Below, piece after piece: positions 36,014 through 42,715 of a DNA stretch of 64,000 nucleotides; positions within the stretch are counted from its first letter, which is position 1, and the number at the start of each line of letters is the position of its first letter. The DNA is taken from the IMG/VR virus record IMGVR_UViG_3300009105_000002, positions 31,320 through 95,319 of that record; one strand, 5' to 3'. The DNA is from a virus. The translations under genes were made by a program, and so were the position numbers. Under the pieces are notes generated by a model. It worked only from the letters and a program-made list of their open reading frames with translations. It searched no databases and was not told where the DNA came from.

Positions 36014-37466
36014 CTGCGCCCTCCAAATCTGGCTCCAACACTTTTCGGGCCTTGTAATAAGGCTTATCTATGACTAAATACCTCACGGTATCTGCACCGT
36101 GGGCGTCTTTTTCTTTCGCCTGTTCGTTGGGGTTTTTATCTTGGCTTGAAGATCCCCTGTCTTCTTTATACTGGTAATTCCGCATACTCCGGATAGTTTC
36201 CGGGCAACGCCTCTTGTGGAAGTATATCTTTGGTTTATTGGTAATGTCTATTGTTCGGGAAGGATCAAACCGGAGGCGTTCTTTTACGAGCAAGTGCCCT
36301 GTTTCTCTATCATCGTTTCCGAGGAACGTGGAACAGCCATAAAGCGACAACTGTTTCTGAACGGTTATATTTACGCCGACCTTGTGAGGTTTTGCGCCAA
36401 AATTAGGATCAAGGAGCCGTTTCCGCATATTGTATCCCCGGAAATGTTCCCTCGCCTTGATTGCGGCCGCGAGTTCCATAAGATCCCCGTGTATCAGGAG
36501 TTCATCATCTACAAACAAATCCCCTATCTTATCCACGAATGCCCAAATAACATGGTGCTTGAGCCGGTCGTGCGGATCTGCCACGCACCATACCGGCGCG
36601 TCCTCAAAGCCCTTATCGGTATATTCCCACTCCTGACAATGCACGCTTGAGAAATTCTTATAAATCATGCCCCTCAAGTGGAAGAACTTGCCGTGAATGC
36701 GGCTTTCTATGTCGTCTGGATCCAACGAGAGCAGGAACTCCTCAATGGCTTCATCTGTAAGGATCTGATTGCCCTTGATATCACGCTTATTGTCATAAAT
36801 CGACGCTGTAACCATATCAATACGCTTGCCGTCCGCCTTATCGCACAACTTTTCCTTCATCCACGGCTCGATCAATGGCGTAAAAGTCAGCACTACCCGG
36901 CCCATGCGGTCGACAAGACCTCTCTGGATTGCCTTGTATTTCGCCTGATCCTGCGGTTCGTCCCCCCAGTAAAAATCCCAATCTGCTGACTCAAAGGCCA
37001 TGGTATCCATTTCATTGGTCAGGATATCAACCGTGCCCCCGTCCTTCATAATGATTTTCTGTAAGTAACCTTGAGGGGTTCGTTTCCACTTCAAAACCTT
37101 ATCTTTGGGTAGATAAGTCATTATCTTTTTCTCTATTACTCTTTCAATCACCGGGAAATTCGTAGCGACAACTACTGCCTTGATCGGGCCGTAGAACCTG
37201 CGATCCCGCGGATACCACTCCGGATATTCCCTTGTCATATGCCAAGCAAGCTCAACTGCCCCGAACACGGTCTTGCCGGAACGATTGCCCGCGCAGAATA
37301 TCTTAATCCGGGCCCTTGACCGGAACAGGCAGAACTGCTTCTCGTTCGGCATGTAATACTTAATACCGTTCTCTTTCTGCCGGCGGTCAAGCTCGCGCGT
37401 AATGGCGTCAAGCTTCACAAGTGCTTGCCGTAACTCAACTTGTGGCATTTCCAGAGTATTTTCCAT
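36006..37466 (-). CDS. Terminase large subunit
   Basis: 486 residues. ATPase: Walker A AGNRSGKT (59-66), Walker B DFYWGDE (164-170), and coupling motif 'VVLTFTP' (191-197). Nuclease domain with acidic residues in 'VADPHD' (Asp297), 'LLDPNFG' (Asp353) and 'EKDAHGADTVRY' (Asp454, Asp459). Packages DNA through the portal. Gene order large, small, portal is reversed from the most common arrangement. Confidence 0.85.
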   Translation of the reverse strand: MENTLEMPQVELRQALVKLDAITRELDRRQKENGIKYYMPNEKQFCLFRSRARIKIFCAGNRSGKTVFGAVELAWHMTREYPEWYPRDRRFYGPIKAVVVATNFPVIERVIEKKIMTYLPKDKVLKWKRTPQGYLQKIIMKDGGTVDILTNEMDTMAFESADWDFYWGDEPQDQAKYKAIQRGLVDRMGRVVLTFTPLIEPWMKEKLCDKADGKRIDMVTASIYDNKRDIKGNQILTDEAIEEFLLSLDPDDIESRIHGKFFHLRGMIYKNFSSVHCQEWEYTDKGFEDAPVWCVADPHDRLKHHVIWAFVDKIGDLFVDDELLIHGDLMELAAAIKAREHFRGYNMRKRLLDPNFGAKPHKVGVNITVQKQLSLYGCSTFLGNDDRETGHLLVKERLRFDPSRTIDITNKPKIYFHKRRCPETIRSMRNYQYKEDRGSSSQDKNPNEQAKEKDAHGADTVRYLVIDKPYYKARKVLEPDLEGAVV

Positions 37467-37468
37467 AC

Positions 37469-37897
37469 CTATCCTACGTATGACGGTGGTATAATCTTAA
37501 AGCACCTTGCGCAATCTCCGCAATAGCCCTTGTATTCAGGGGGGCCCGGCAACTGCAGGCAATTCTTTGTGAGACATTTAGGGGGAGCGGCCTTCTTCTT
37601 CTTTGGTTCGGCGGCAACAGTTACCGTGGTGGTAGTGGCCGCAGTGGTTGTTTCGGGCTCGGTAATTATTTTAACATCCATTTCCGGCTCTTTTCCCTTC
37701 TTCTCCTTCTTGGCTCCTCGCCTCAGTATAGACATCTTGGCCTCCTTTTTCTTCTTCTCCTTTTTGGTGTAAGTCGTTACGATTATATCACTTCTGCCAT
37801 CGCCATCTAAATCTACCCTATGGCGTTTCCGGTTGCGTGGGGGGAGTTTCTTCTTGGGGGGTTTCTTCGCTACCTTCTTTTTCGGTTTCTTCTTCAT
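37469..37897 (-). CDS. Lys/Pro-rich protein with calcium-loop-like and Cys motifs
   Basis: 142 residues. Very basic N-terminus (Lys/Pro repeats), then 'DLDGDGRSDIIV', the DxDGDGxxD loop of FG-GAP/dockerin-type calcium sites, a Thr-rich linker, and a Cys cluster ('CLTKNC', 'YCGDCARC') able to bind zinc. No family recognised. It sits just upstream of the terminase. Confidence 0.45.
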   Translation of the reverse strand: MKKKPKKKVAKKPPKKKLPPRNRKRHRVDLDGDGRSDIIVTTYTKKEKKKKEAKMSILRRGAKKEKKGKEPEMDVKIITEPETTTAATTTTVTVAAEPKKKKAAPPKCLTKNCLQLPGPPEYKGYCGDCARCFKIIPPSYVG

Positions 37898-37909
37898 TCG
37901 GGCCTCCTT

Positions 37910-38227
37910 TTAGGTTTTTAAGTAAACCCAACCAGTGCAAGACGTTACGACATTTGCTGATACACCGCTTAAAATACTCTTTATCGGCCAGTAGTTATAC
38001 GCATCTTTACCAAGATCAAGAGTGGATGAAGCGGGTTGGACATTGTGGAATATCGACCTCGCGGATCCGGACGAAGCGTTCGCGGTAAGCTGCAGCTCTG
38101 CCAACACCGCGGTAGAAATACTATACATCCCAATGCCTTCGATATTTATTGCCTTCCCGGCGTTCAACACAAACGGCCCGGAAGTCAACATATACATACC
38201 ACCTACTTTAATCGGTTCCTCAGCCAT
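37910..38227 (-). CDS. Small beta-rich virion-type protein
   Basis: 105 residues. 'GGMYMLTSGPFVLNAGKAINIEGIGMYSIST' and 'ATSCTGWVYLKT'-like end suggest a small beta barrel, as in head decoration proteins. Overlaps the upstream stop (TAATG). Function unknown. Confidence 0.5.
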   Translation of the reverse strand: MAEEPIKVGGMYMLTSGPFVLNAGKAINIEGIGMYSISTAVLAELQLTANASSGSARSIFHNVQPASSTLDLGKDAYNYWPIKSILSGVSANVVTSCTGWVYLKT

Positions 38228-38397
38228 TATTTCCTCCTCTTTCTGGTTTCACAATTCCGTTTAGTTTTCGTCTCCCGCACAAACGCGCGGTCTATAACCG
38301 CTATGGCGGCCTGCATCTCACTCCGCGCCGCTTTCAAATGCGCACCCGCCAATTCCAAGTCCTCCAATATCCTGCGGGTAAACTTTATCTTCTTCAT
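38227..38397 (-). CDS. Small helical basic protein
   Basis: 56 residues: a single amphipathic helix ('RRILEDLELAGAHLKAARSEMQAAIAVID') and a very basic tail. GAGGAGG precedes the next gene within it. Overlaps its neighbour as TAATG. Unknown. Confidence 0.5.
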   Translation of the reverse strand: MKKIKFTRRILEDLELAGAHLKAARSEMQAAIAVIDRAFVRETKTKRNCETRKRRK

Positions 38398-38399
38398 TT

Positions 38400-38600
38400 T
38401 TATCCTTTACGCAATCTCCACTGATGTTTTGGATCTGGAACATAAACCAAACTCTCAGGGATATCTCTGCCTATCTTTGTTTGGGGATTCACCCATGCAA
38501 CCACGAGCCAACCGCCAAAAATCTTAAGTCTCGCGCAACCGGCGAATCGATCATCACATATTTCTTCCCACTTCCTTGGATATTTCTTCATCTTCTTCAT
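38400..38600 (-). CDS. Small unknown protein, first gene of the virion operon
   Basis: 66 residues from ATG 38600 (an in-frame ATG at 38618 is possible; neither has a strong ribosome site). 'WEEICDDRFAGCARLKIFGGWLVVAWV' is followed by a Pro-rich end. Unknown function. Confidence 0.45.
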   Translation of the reverse strand: MKKMKKYPRKWEEICDDRFAGCARLKIFGGWLVVAWVNPQTKIGRDIPESLVYVPDPKHQWRLRKG

Positions 38601-38643
38601 AACCCAACCATACCACATCTTTTTTTAACAGCGTCGATACACA

Positions 38644-38663
38644 GGGGGGGGGAGGGGGGCCCC
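38644..38663. other. Homopolymeric G/C tract
   Basis: A run of nine G, one A, six G and four C lies 45 bp before the first virion-operon gene in an otherwise AT-rich stretch. It could slip during replication or form a quadruplex, or be an assembly edge. Confidence 0.4.
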
Positions 38664-38679
38664 ACACAAGCAGAACTTA

Positions 38680-38985
38680 TTAAAGAAGTAAAAAGAACTT
38701 TATATACACATATACGTTAAGGCTGACCCATTTATTCACGAAGTGCTTCGGTATTAAATCCAACAGGGTGTATGCCCTCCGGCGTTCTCTCTTGGGATAT
38801 ATAATATTTGTTATGTTAACTACGATCACCGCATATGGTAGTTGATAACCCTCCTCTCCACAACGCAAAACATACCACAATATCTTGTATGTTTTTTCAC
38901 TAAAAACAGCGATCCTTTGGCTTTTATAATTTCTCATCATACAATTTCGCAAACCCCTCCCCCCTCCCTTTTTCCACAAATCCAC
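38680..38985 (-). CDS. Doubtful small protein
   Basis: Up to 101 residues from GTG 38985; an ATG pair near 38940 is an alternative. The middle ('RIAVFSEKTYKILWYVLRCGEEGYQLPYAVIVVN', 'RRRAYTLLDLIPKHF') looks protein-like, but the ends do not, and no good ribosome site is seen. Confidence 0.35.
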   Translation of the reverse strand: MDLWKKGGGRGLRNCMMRNYKSQRIAVFSEKTYKILWYVLRCGEEGYQLPYAVIVVNITNIIYPKRERRRAYTLLDLIPKHFVNKWVSLNVYVYIKFFLLL

Positions 38986-39028
38986 AACTCAAAAACCCCT
39001 GTAAGTATTTACACCACAAAACAAAAAT

Positions 39029-39071
39029 GGCGACAACTGTCGCCAAACAATATCTTTTTAAAGAAAGATAT
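39029..39071. promoter_or_regulatory. Two perfect dyads in the control region
   Basis: GGCGACA-AC-TGTCGCC (39029-39044) has 7-bp arms and suits a dimeric repressor. ATATCTTT/AAAGATAT (39050-39057/39064-39071) has 8-bp arms. Both lie between the minus-strand virion operon and the plus-strand operon. Confidence 0.5.
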
Positions 39072-39080
39072 ATAAAAGGT

Positions 39081-39108
39081 TTTTTTTAAAAAAAACGACA
39101 GCTATATA
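39081..39108 (+). repeat. 28-bp inverted repeat copy 1 (pair at 60021)
   Basis: T-tract, A-tract, then CGACAGCTATATA. The exact reverse complement lies at 60021-60048, just upstream of the minus-strand operon start at 60014. Confidence 0.75.
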
Positions 39109-39430
39109 AGATATAGACTGGCTTATATACTTGTGTTGTATTTGATGTTGAGTTGTCCGGCTTGTGTTTGAAGATTTTTTGTGCTTTTGGATATGTCTGG
39201 TGTTTTTGGTGCTTTTTGAGTTGCTTCTGGATTGTGCTTTGATTAATATGGCTTGATTATGGGTGTTTTGGTGCTTTTCCTGCACTTGCTTGGATTTGGC
39301 TCGTTTTTTTGCGTCAGGATCAATTCTCCTGCACTTTTTTGGCTCAAGACATAGTTGAGTATGGGAGTATTTACGCTTGAGTAATTGTGTTGTTTGAGTA
39401 TATGCGATATACGATTTTTGAAAAAATACC
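39109..39430. promoter_or_regulatory. Non-coding control region with TTGAGTA operators
   Basis: No credible gene. TTGAGTA occurs at 39355, 39377 and 39394, and continues at 39447 in the promoter spacer and as TACTCAA at 39647 and 39753. Six copies in about 400 bp is far above chance and marks an operator array. Confidence 0.6.
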
Positions 39431-39459
39431 TTGACAAATAAAGGAGTTGAGTATATACT
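39431..39459 (+). promoter_or_regulatory. Operator-bearing promoter for the 39466 repressor
   Basis: TTGACA (39431-39436), 17-bp spacer, TATACT (39454-39459). A TTGAGTA operator (39447-39453) abuts the -10 box. Predicted transcription start is at or next to ATG 39466. Confidence 0.7.
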
Positions 39460-39465
39460 TATGGT

Positions 39466-39621
39466 ATGGCAAGGGTTAATTTCAACATTGACAATGACGA
39501 CTACAAAGAGCTGAAAATCTTTTCAATCCGGCAGGGCTTTGTTACCTTGACGGATCTTTTTAAATCGTGGATCAAGACAGCACTTCATCAGCAACGGGAA
39601 CAGGACAAAAACAAGAAGTAA
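39466..39621 (+). CDS. Ribbon-helix-helix repressor
   Basis: 51 residues. 'ARVNFNIDNDDYKELKIFSIRQGFVTLTDLFKSWIKTAL' is the RHH pattern (strand, helix, turn, helix). The ATG lies 7 bases after the -10 box with no Shine-Dalgarno, so the mRNA is probably leaderless. The TTGAGTA array around it is the likely binding site, giving autoregulation of this operon. Confidence 0.65.
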   Translation: MARVNFNIDNDDYKELKIFSIRQGFVTLTDLFKSWIKTALHQQREQDKNKK

Positions 39622-39652
39622 TTTTTTTTGCGTGTCGTGGAGTAATTACTCA

Positions 39653-39751
39653 ATGGATAAATTAGAAATGGAATTGATGAGATATTATTGCAAATGGTCA
39701 ACGATTATCAGCATTGTTTTGGCGATATTTTTTTTGTGTTGCGTGGTGTAA
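39653..39751 (+). CDS. Single-helix membrane peptide
   Basis: 32 residues: charged start, then one hydrophobic helix (WSTIISIVLAIFFLCCVV). The operator TACTCAA at 39647-39653 overlaps its ATG, and another lies just after its stop. No good ribosome site; expression uncertain. Confidence 0.4.
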   Translation: MDKLEMELMRYYCKWSTIISIVLAIFFLCCVV

Positions 39752-39774
39752 CTACTCAAACGAAAGGAGGCAAA

Positions 39775-39933
39775 ATGCAGTTACTTCAACAGCCACGGCG
39801 TATCAAGGTATTGGAAACAAAAACATACCGGAAGTATGTCAGGGGATTAGTGTTGTTGACAAAGGTCAGCAAGGTTTTAGTGTCGGTTCGTGGGATCACT
39901 AAAATTGAAACGGAAGTGGATCACCTTATATAA
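39775..39933 (+). CDS. Small basic protein
   Basis: 52 residues, AAAGGAGG 5 nt before the ATG. Basic and strand-rich ('RRIKVLETKTYRKYVRGLVLLTKVSKVLVSV'). No family recognised. First well-translated gene after the operator array. Confidence 0.5.
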   Translation: MQLLQQPRRIKVLETKTYRKYVRGLVLLTKVSKVLVSVRGITKIETEVDHLI

Positions 39934-39945
39934 AGGAGGGGAATT

Positions 39946-40386
39946 GTGATTTATGAAATTGAAACGATCAAGGTGAAACTAAAAATCAGGGAGGAAACAC
40001 AGCAATCAGTCAATAGTCCGGCAGAGGTTGCCCGAGTAGCAAGAGAAATCTTCACACTCTTAGACGCAGATCAAGAGCATTTTATCCTTTTGGCGTTAGA
40101 CAGTAAAAATCAAATAAAAGGATATAAGGTAATCTCGTCAGGAGGTCAAGCGAGTGCTGATCCGGATATGAAAATTGTTTTCAGATCTGCCCTGTTTTTA
40201 GGTGCTATTTCAATAATCGTGGCACATAATCACCCGTCAGGCGATCCAGAGCCAAGCGAGGAGGATCGTCAGTTTACCAAAAAACTCAAAGAGGCAGGGG
40301 AGTTATTGACTATTAGAGTGCTGGATCATTTAATTATTGGCGATAATGACAGATGGTATAGCTTTTCAAATGAAAGGGGGTTATAA
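39946..40386 (+). CDS. radC: RadC-like JAB/MPN domain protein
   Basis: 146 residues from GTG 39946 with GGAGGGG upstream. Contains the JAMM metal site 'HNHPSGDPEPSEED' and the preceding 'VFRSALFLGAISIIVAH' strand-helix of the RadC family. It lacks the N-terminal HhH domain of chromosomal RadC, as is common for mobile-element versions. Its true role is unsettled; the family was once linked to repair. Lies in a small early-type operon. Confidence 0.8.
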   Translation: MIYEIETIKVKLKIREETQQSVNSPAEVARVAREIFTLLDADQEHFILLALDSKNQIKGYKVISSGGQASADPDMKIVFRSALFLGAISIIVAHNHPSGDPEPSEEDRQFTKKLKEAGELLTIRVLDHLIIGDNDRWYSFSNERGL

Positions 40387-40387
40387 A

Positions 40388-40591
40388 ATGGAAATCACAG
40401 CAATCAAAAAAATCGTAGGCAATTACTCTATCGTTGAAACAAGGCCCATTGTATACCGCATTTGGAACACAGACGCTCAAACTTTTGAAAGGTGTAAAAC
40501 AACTGGCACGATAATTCAAGACAATAACTATGCCGCCATTGAGGACATTGTAGAAGATTTAGCGGCAATGCTTGCATCAGAAAGGAGTTAA
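40388..40591 (+). CDS. Small unknown protein
   Basis: 67 residues from ATG 40388 just after AAAGGGGG. Strand-rich N-terminus ('EITAIKKIVGNYSIVETRPIVYRIWN') and an acidic helical end. Resembles small phage proteins near RadC genes; function unknown. Confidence 0.5.
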   Translation: MEITAIKKIVGNYSIVETRPIVYRIWNTDAQTFERCKTTGTIIQDNNYAAIEDIVEDLAAMLASERS

Positions 40592-40594
40592 AAA

Positions 40595-40771
40595 ATGTAT
40601 ATGATACTTTGGTGGAAAGATGATGGCAACTATTTAACACATGTTGAGAATGAAAACAAAAGCATAAAACTTTTTGATACGCTCATGGGCGCCTCCACTT
40701 ATGTCGCAGGATTTGGACTGGGCAACCCTGATAATTTAAGGGTAATCTCAATTGAGGGCGTAACTGAATAA
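40595..40771 (+). CDS. Small unknown protein
   Basis: 58 residues; AAAGGAG precedes the ATG by 6 nt. 'ILWWKDDGNYLTHVENENKSIKLFDTLMGA' suggests a small alpha/beta fold. Same operon as the RadC-like gene. Unknown. Confidence 0.5.
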   Translation: MYMILWWKDDGNYLTHVENENKSIKLFDTLMGASTYVAGFGLGNPDNLRVISIEGVTE

Positions 40772-40784
40772 AGGAGAGTAAATT

Positions 40785-40910
40785 ATGATAAATATATTTA
40801 ATAATCCAGAAATTGACAACGAAAGGATATATTTTTTTAGTATCGGAAAATATTGGCTTAAACTTTACAAAAGACCCAAACGCTTACGGATATTTTGGGG
40901 TATTTTTTGA
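40785..40910 (+). CDS. Small unknown protein
   Basis: 41 residues; AAGGAGAG precedes the ATG. Aromatic and basic (Phe, Tyr, Trp, Arg, Lys). May be a truncated gene: the sequence right after its stop in another frame keeps protein-like codons. Low certainty. Confidence 0.35.
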   Translation: MINIFNNPEIDNERIYFFSIGKYWLKLYKRPKRLRIFWGIF

Positions 40911-40925
40911 TGATAAGGAGGCACA

Positions 40926-41474
40926 ATGAAAAAAAATCTCTGTAAAAACTGTTTAGGCAAATTGAGCAACTGGGCCTATAAAATCCAAAAGGTGCACAGG
41001 GAACAAAACGGAAATGTCCTTGCAAGAGTAATCACATGGCGCACAAAGAAAACTATCTATCTATGCAAGCATTGTTGGGACAACTATATTGATTTTTCAA
41101 AGGTAGTAGTGTTTTTGGTTGTCTTAACCCTATCCTCTTTGACTTCGGCCCACGCAATACCTGAAAACAAAGCAGTCAGGGCCATAATTGGTGAGGCCGC
41201 CGATCAGGGCTATCGCGGTATGCTTGCTGTGGCCTGTGCAATCCGCAATCGCGGCCATTTAAAAGGCGTTTATGGCCTTAAAGCTAAACACGTTGACAGT
41301 GAACCCGAATGGATTTGGAACATAGCCAAAATAGCTTGGCAGGAAAGCGCCTCGTGTGATATTGTCAACGGTGCGACGCATTGGGAAAACCTAACCTATG
41401 GCACGCCATATTGGGCTAAATCAATGGAAATTGCCTGCAAAATTGGCGCGCATACATTTTTCAAGGAGAACTAA
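40926..41474 (+). CDS. SleB-type cell-wall hydrolase with N-terminal zinc-ribbon and membrane segment
   Basis: 182 residues. Residues 6-50 carry CxxC (6, 9) and CxxC (47, 50), a zinc-ribbon-like module. Residues 60-77 form a hydrophobic segment ending 'TSAHA' like a signal peptide. Residues 80-182 match the SleB/Hydrolase_2 fold: 'AVRAIIGEAADQGYRGMLAVACAIRNRG', with Glu90 as the likely catalytic acid. It should cleave peptidoglycan for lysis. A GTG at 41109 behind AAGG could start a shorter secreted form. The zinc-ribbon fusion is odd. Confidence 0.7.
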   Translation: MKKNLCKNCLGKLSNWAYKIQKVHREQNGNVLARVITWRTKKTIYLCKHCWDNYIDFSKVVVFLVVLTLSSLTSAHAIPENKAVRAIIGEAADQGYRGMLAVACAIRNRGHLKGVYGLKAKHVDSEPEWIWNIAKIAWQESASCDIVNGATHWENLTYGTPYWAKSMEIACKIGAHTFFKEN

Positions 41475-41475
41475 A

Positions 41476-41580
41476 ATGTTTTATTGTAGAAAATGTGATG
41501 ACAATGTAGAAGTTGTTTTTGATGAGGAGTTAAACGCTTTTAGATGTAAACTATGCGGCACATTAGTTGAAGCTGTTTAG
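41476..41580 (+). CDS. Mini zinc-ribbon protein
   Basis: 34 residues with two CxxC pairs ('YCRKCDD' and 'RCKLCGT'), a complete zinc ribbon. Starts one base after the lysin stop, AGGAG upstream inside the lysin gene. Likely a small nucleic-acid or protein-binding factor. Confidence 0.5.
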   Translation: MFYCRKCDDNVEVVFDEELNAFRCKLCGTLVEAV

Positions 41581-41593
41581 AATAGGGTTTTAA

Positions 41594-41674
41594 ATGAGAA
41601 AGTTAATTGAGGTCATATTGGTAGCAGTATGTTTGGTATTGGTAATTTCGTTTTTCAAATTACTTTTGTTTTAA
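41594..41674 (+). CDS. Single-helix membrane peptide
   Basis: 26 residues, almost entirely one hydrophobic helix (VILVAVCLVLVISFFKLLLF). Last gene of the plus operon, next to the lysin; might be a holin-like peptide. AGGG lies 5-8 nt upstream. Its end overlaps the convergent methyltransferase gene by 15 bp. Confidence 0.35.
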   Translation: MRKLIEVILVAVCLVLVISFFKLLLF

Positions 41675-42454
41675 ACGACATACATAAATCCTACCCCTTG
41701 CAAACAACGCCGGAAACTTATCGGCTATAAACCGCCAAAAGGTGTCCGGTATTTTCTTGGCTATCTTGCCGATCCACTCTCCACGACTTTTGTGCATATC
41801 CGTTGAGATATAACTGCCTTCCTCCACGATCTTGAAATACTCGCTTATGAACCGGCGTTGTTGCCGGATCGTCGGAAAATGAACGTGCTTATAATCCTTG
41901 AACGCTTGGGCGTCGCACCCTATCCCTATCGCCATAACTATCCGGTGATAAAGGGTATTTTCATTAGGTAAACTGAAACAGATCACGCCGTCTTTCGCAA
42001 GGGATAACTGAAATGCTTTCATAATCGCCGTGGGATATAGGATATGCTCTACGATTTCCAAAGCGAAAATCAAATCGTATTTTTTATCCAAAAACTCCAA
42101 TTTATAATTAGGAAATTGGTTTAAATCTATCCTAATAATATCCTCGTGTTTTTCGAGCATATCAATGCCGGTGTAAGAACAATAGTTAGGCAAGTGATTA
42201 CGCACTTCCATAGTGTAACACCCCACATCTAAAACGTGAGGATTATGCCCTTCGTATAAACTATATGCCATAACAACAGCTCTATGAACCCTCAACCTTG
42301 AATATTTGTCGGAATTATACATATCGCCCCACGGTCTAATAGGGTTATTTTTTAACATATTATAAAGTTTTAAATGTTTCTCGTGATTTTCGTTAATGCG
42401 TCCACTTTTTTGGGGAGTATTTCCTTTCCGTTTTCGGTCTTTGGGAACGCGCAT
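41660..42454 (-). CDS. SAM-dependent methyltransferase
   Basis: 264 residues. Class I Rossmann fold: motif I 'VLDVGCYTMEVRNHL' (about residue 74), acidic loop 'TGIDMLEK', motif 'YDLIFALEIVEHI' and 'DGVICFSLPNENTL'. Such Methyltransf_11/23 proteins often act on sugars or lipids, which fits the surrounding glycosyltransferase genes. Last gene of the 41.7-60 kb operon. Confidence 0.75.
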   Translation of the reverse strand: MRVPKDRKRKGNTPQKSGRINENHEKHLKLYNMLKNNPIRPWGDMYNSDKYSRLRVHRAVVMAYSLYEGHNPHVLDVGCYTMEVRNHLPNYCSYTGIDMLEKHEDIIRIDLNQFPNYKLEFLDKKYDLIFALEIVEHILYPTAIMKAFQLSLAKDGVICFSLPNENTLYHRIVMAIGIGCDAQAFKDYKHVHFPTIRQQRRFISEYFKIVEEGSYISTDMHKSRGEWIGKIAKKIPDTFWRFIADKFPALFARGRIYVCRLKQK

Positions 42455-42560
42455 ATGCCTCCTTACATTTTTTATTACAGAATATATCCTCTTTCAAATT
42501 GCCCTTTCGTATGAACAAGCCACAACCGGAACAAAATATATCCTCGCCGTTAGTGCTCAT
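42393..42560 (-). CDS. Small zinc-finger protein
   Basis: 55 residues: 'FCSGCGLFIRKGNLKEDIFCNKKCKEAYARSQ', a CxxC...CxxxC module like those of small treble-clef proteins. Its 3' part overlaps the methyltransferase start by 62 bp, and AAGGAGG inside it is the methyltransferase ribosome site. Confidence 0.5.
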   Translation of the reverse strand: MSTNGEDIFCSGCGLFIRKGNLKEDIFCNKKCKEAYARSQRPKTERKYSPKKWTH

Positions 42561-42562
42561 AT

Positions 42563-42715
42563 CTACTTCGGCTGAATTTTTATATTCATTGTTTTATCCT
42601 GCCAATCAATAGTTATTTCTCTAAAATCACCCCACCCATCTAAAAAATTACTTACCTCTAACATAATTTCTCTCATTGCTGTTAATGGTATTTGATTTCT
42701 AATAGTTTTTTTCAT
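42563..42715 (-). CDS. Small unknown protein
   Basis: 50 residues: an N-terminal helix ('IPLTAMREIMLEVSNFLDGWGDF') and a C-terminal strand pair ('REITIDWQDKTMNIKIQP'). Overlaps the glycosyltransferase stop as ATGA-type coupling. Unknown. Confidence 0.45.
   Translation of the reverse strand: MKKTIRNQIPLTAMREIMLEVSNFLDGWGDFREITIDWQDKTMNIKIQPK

Noticed and set aside
39058-39437. Two minus-strand frames in the control region
   Set aside because: Asn/Ser/His-rich, AT-driven, no ribosome sites; the DNA is better explained by operators and A/T tracts.
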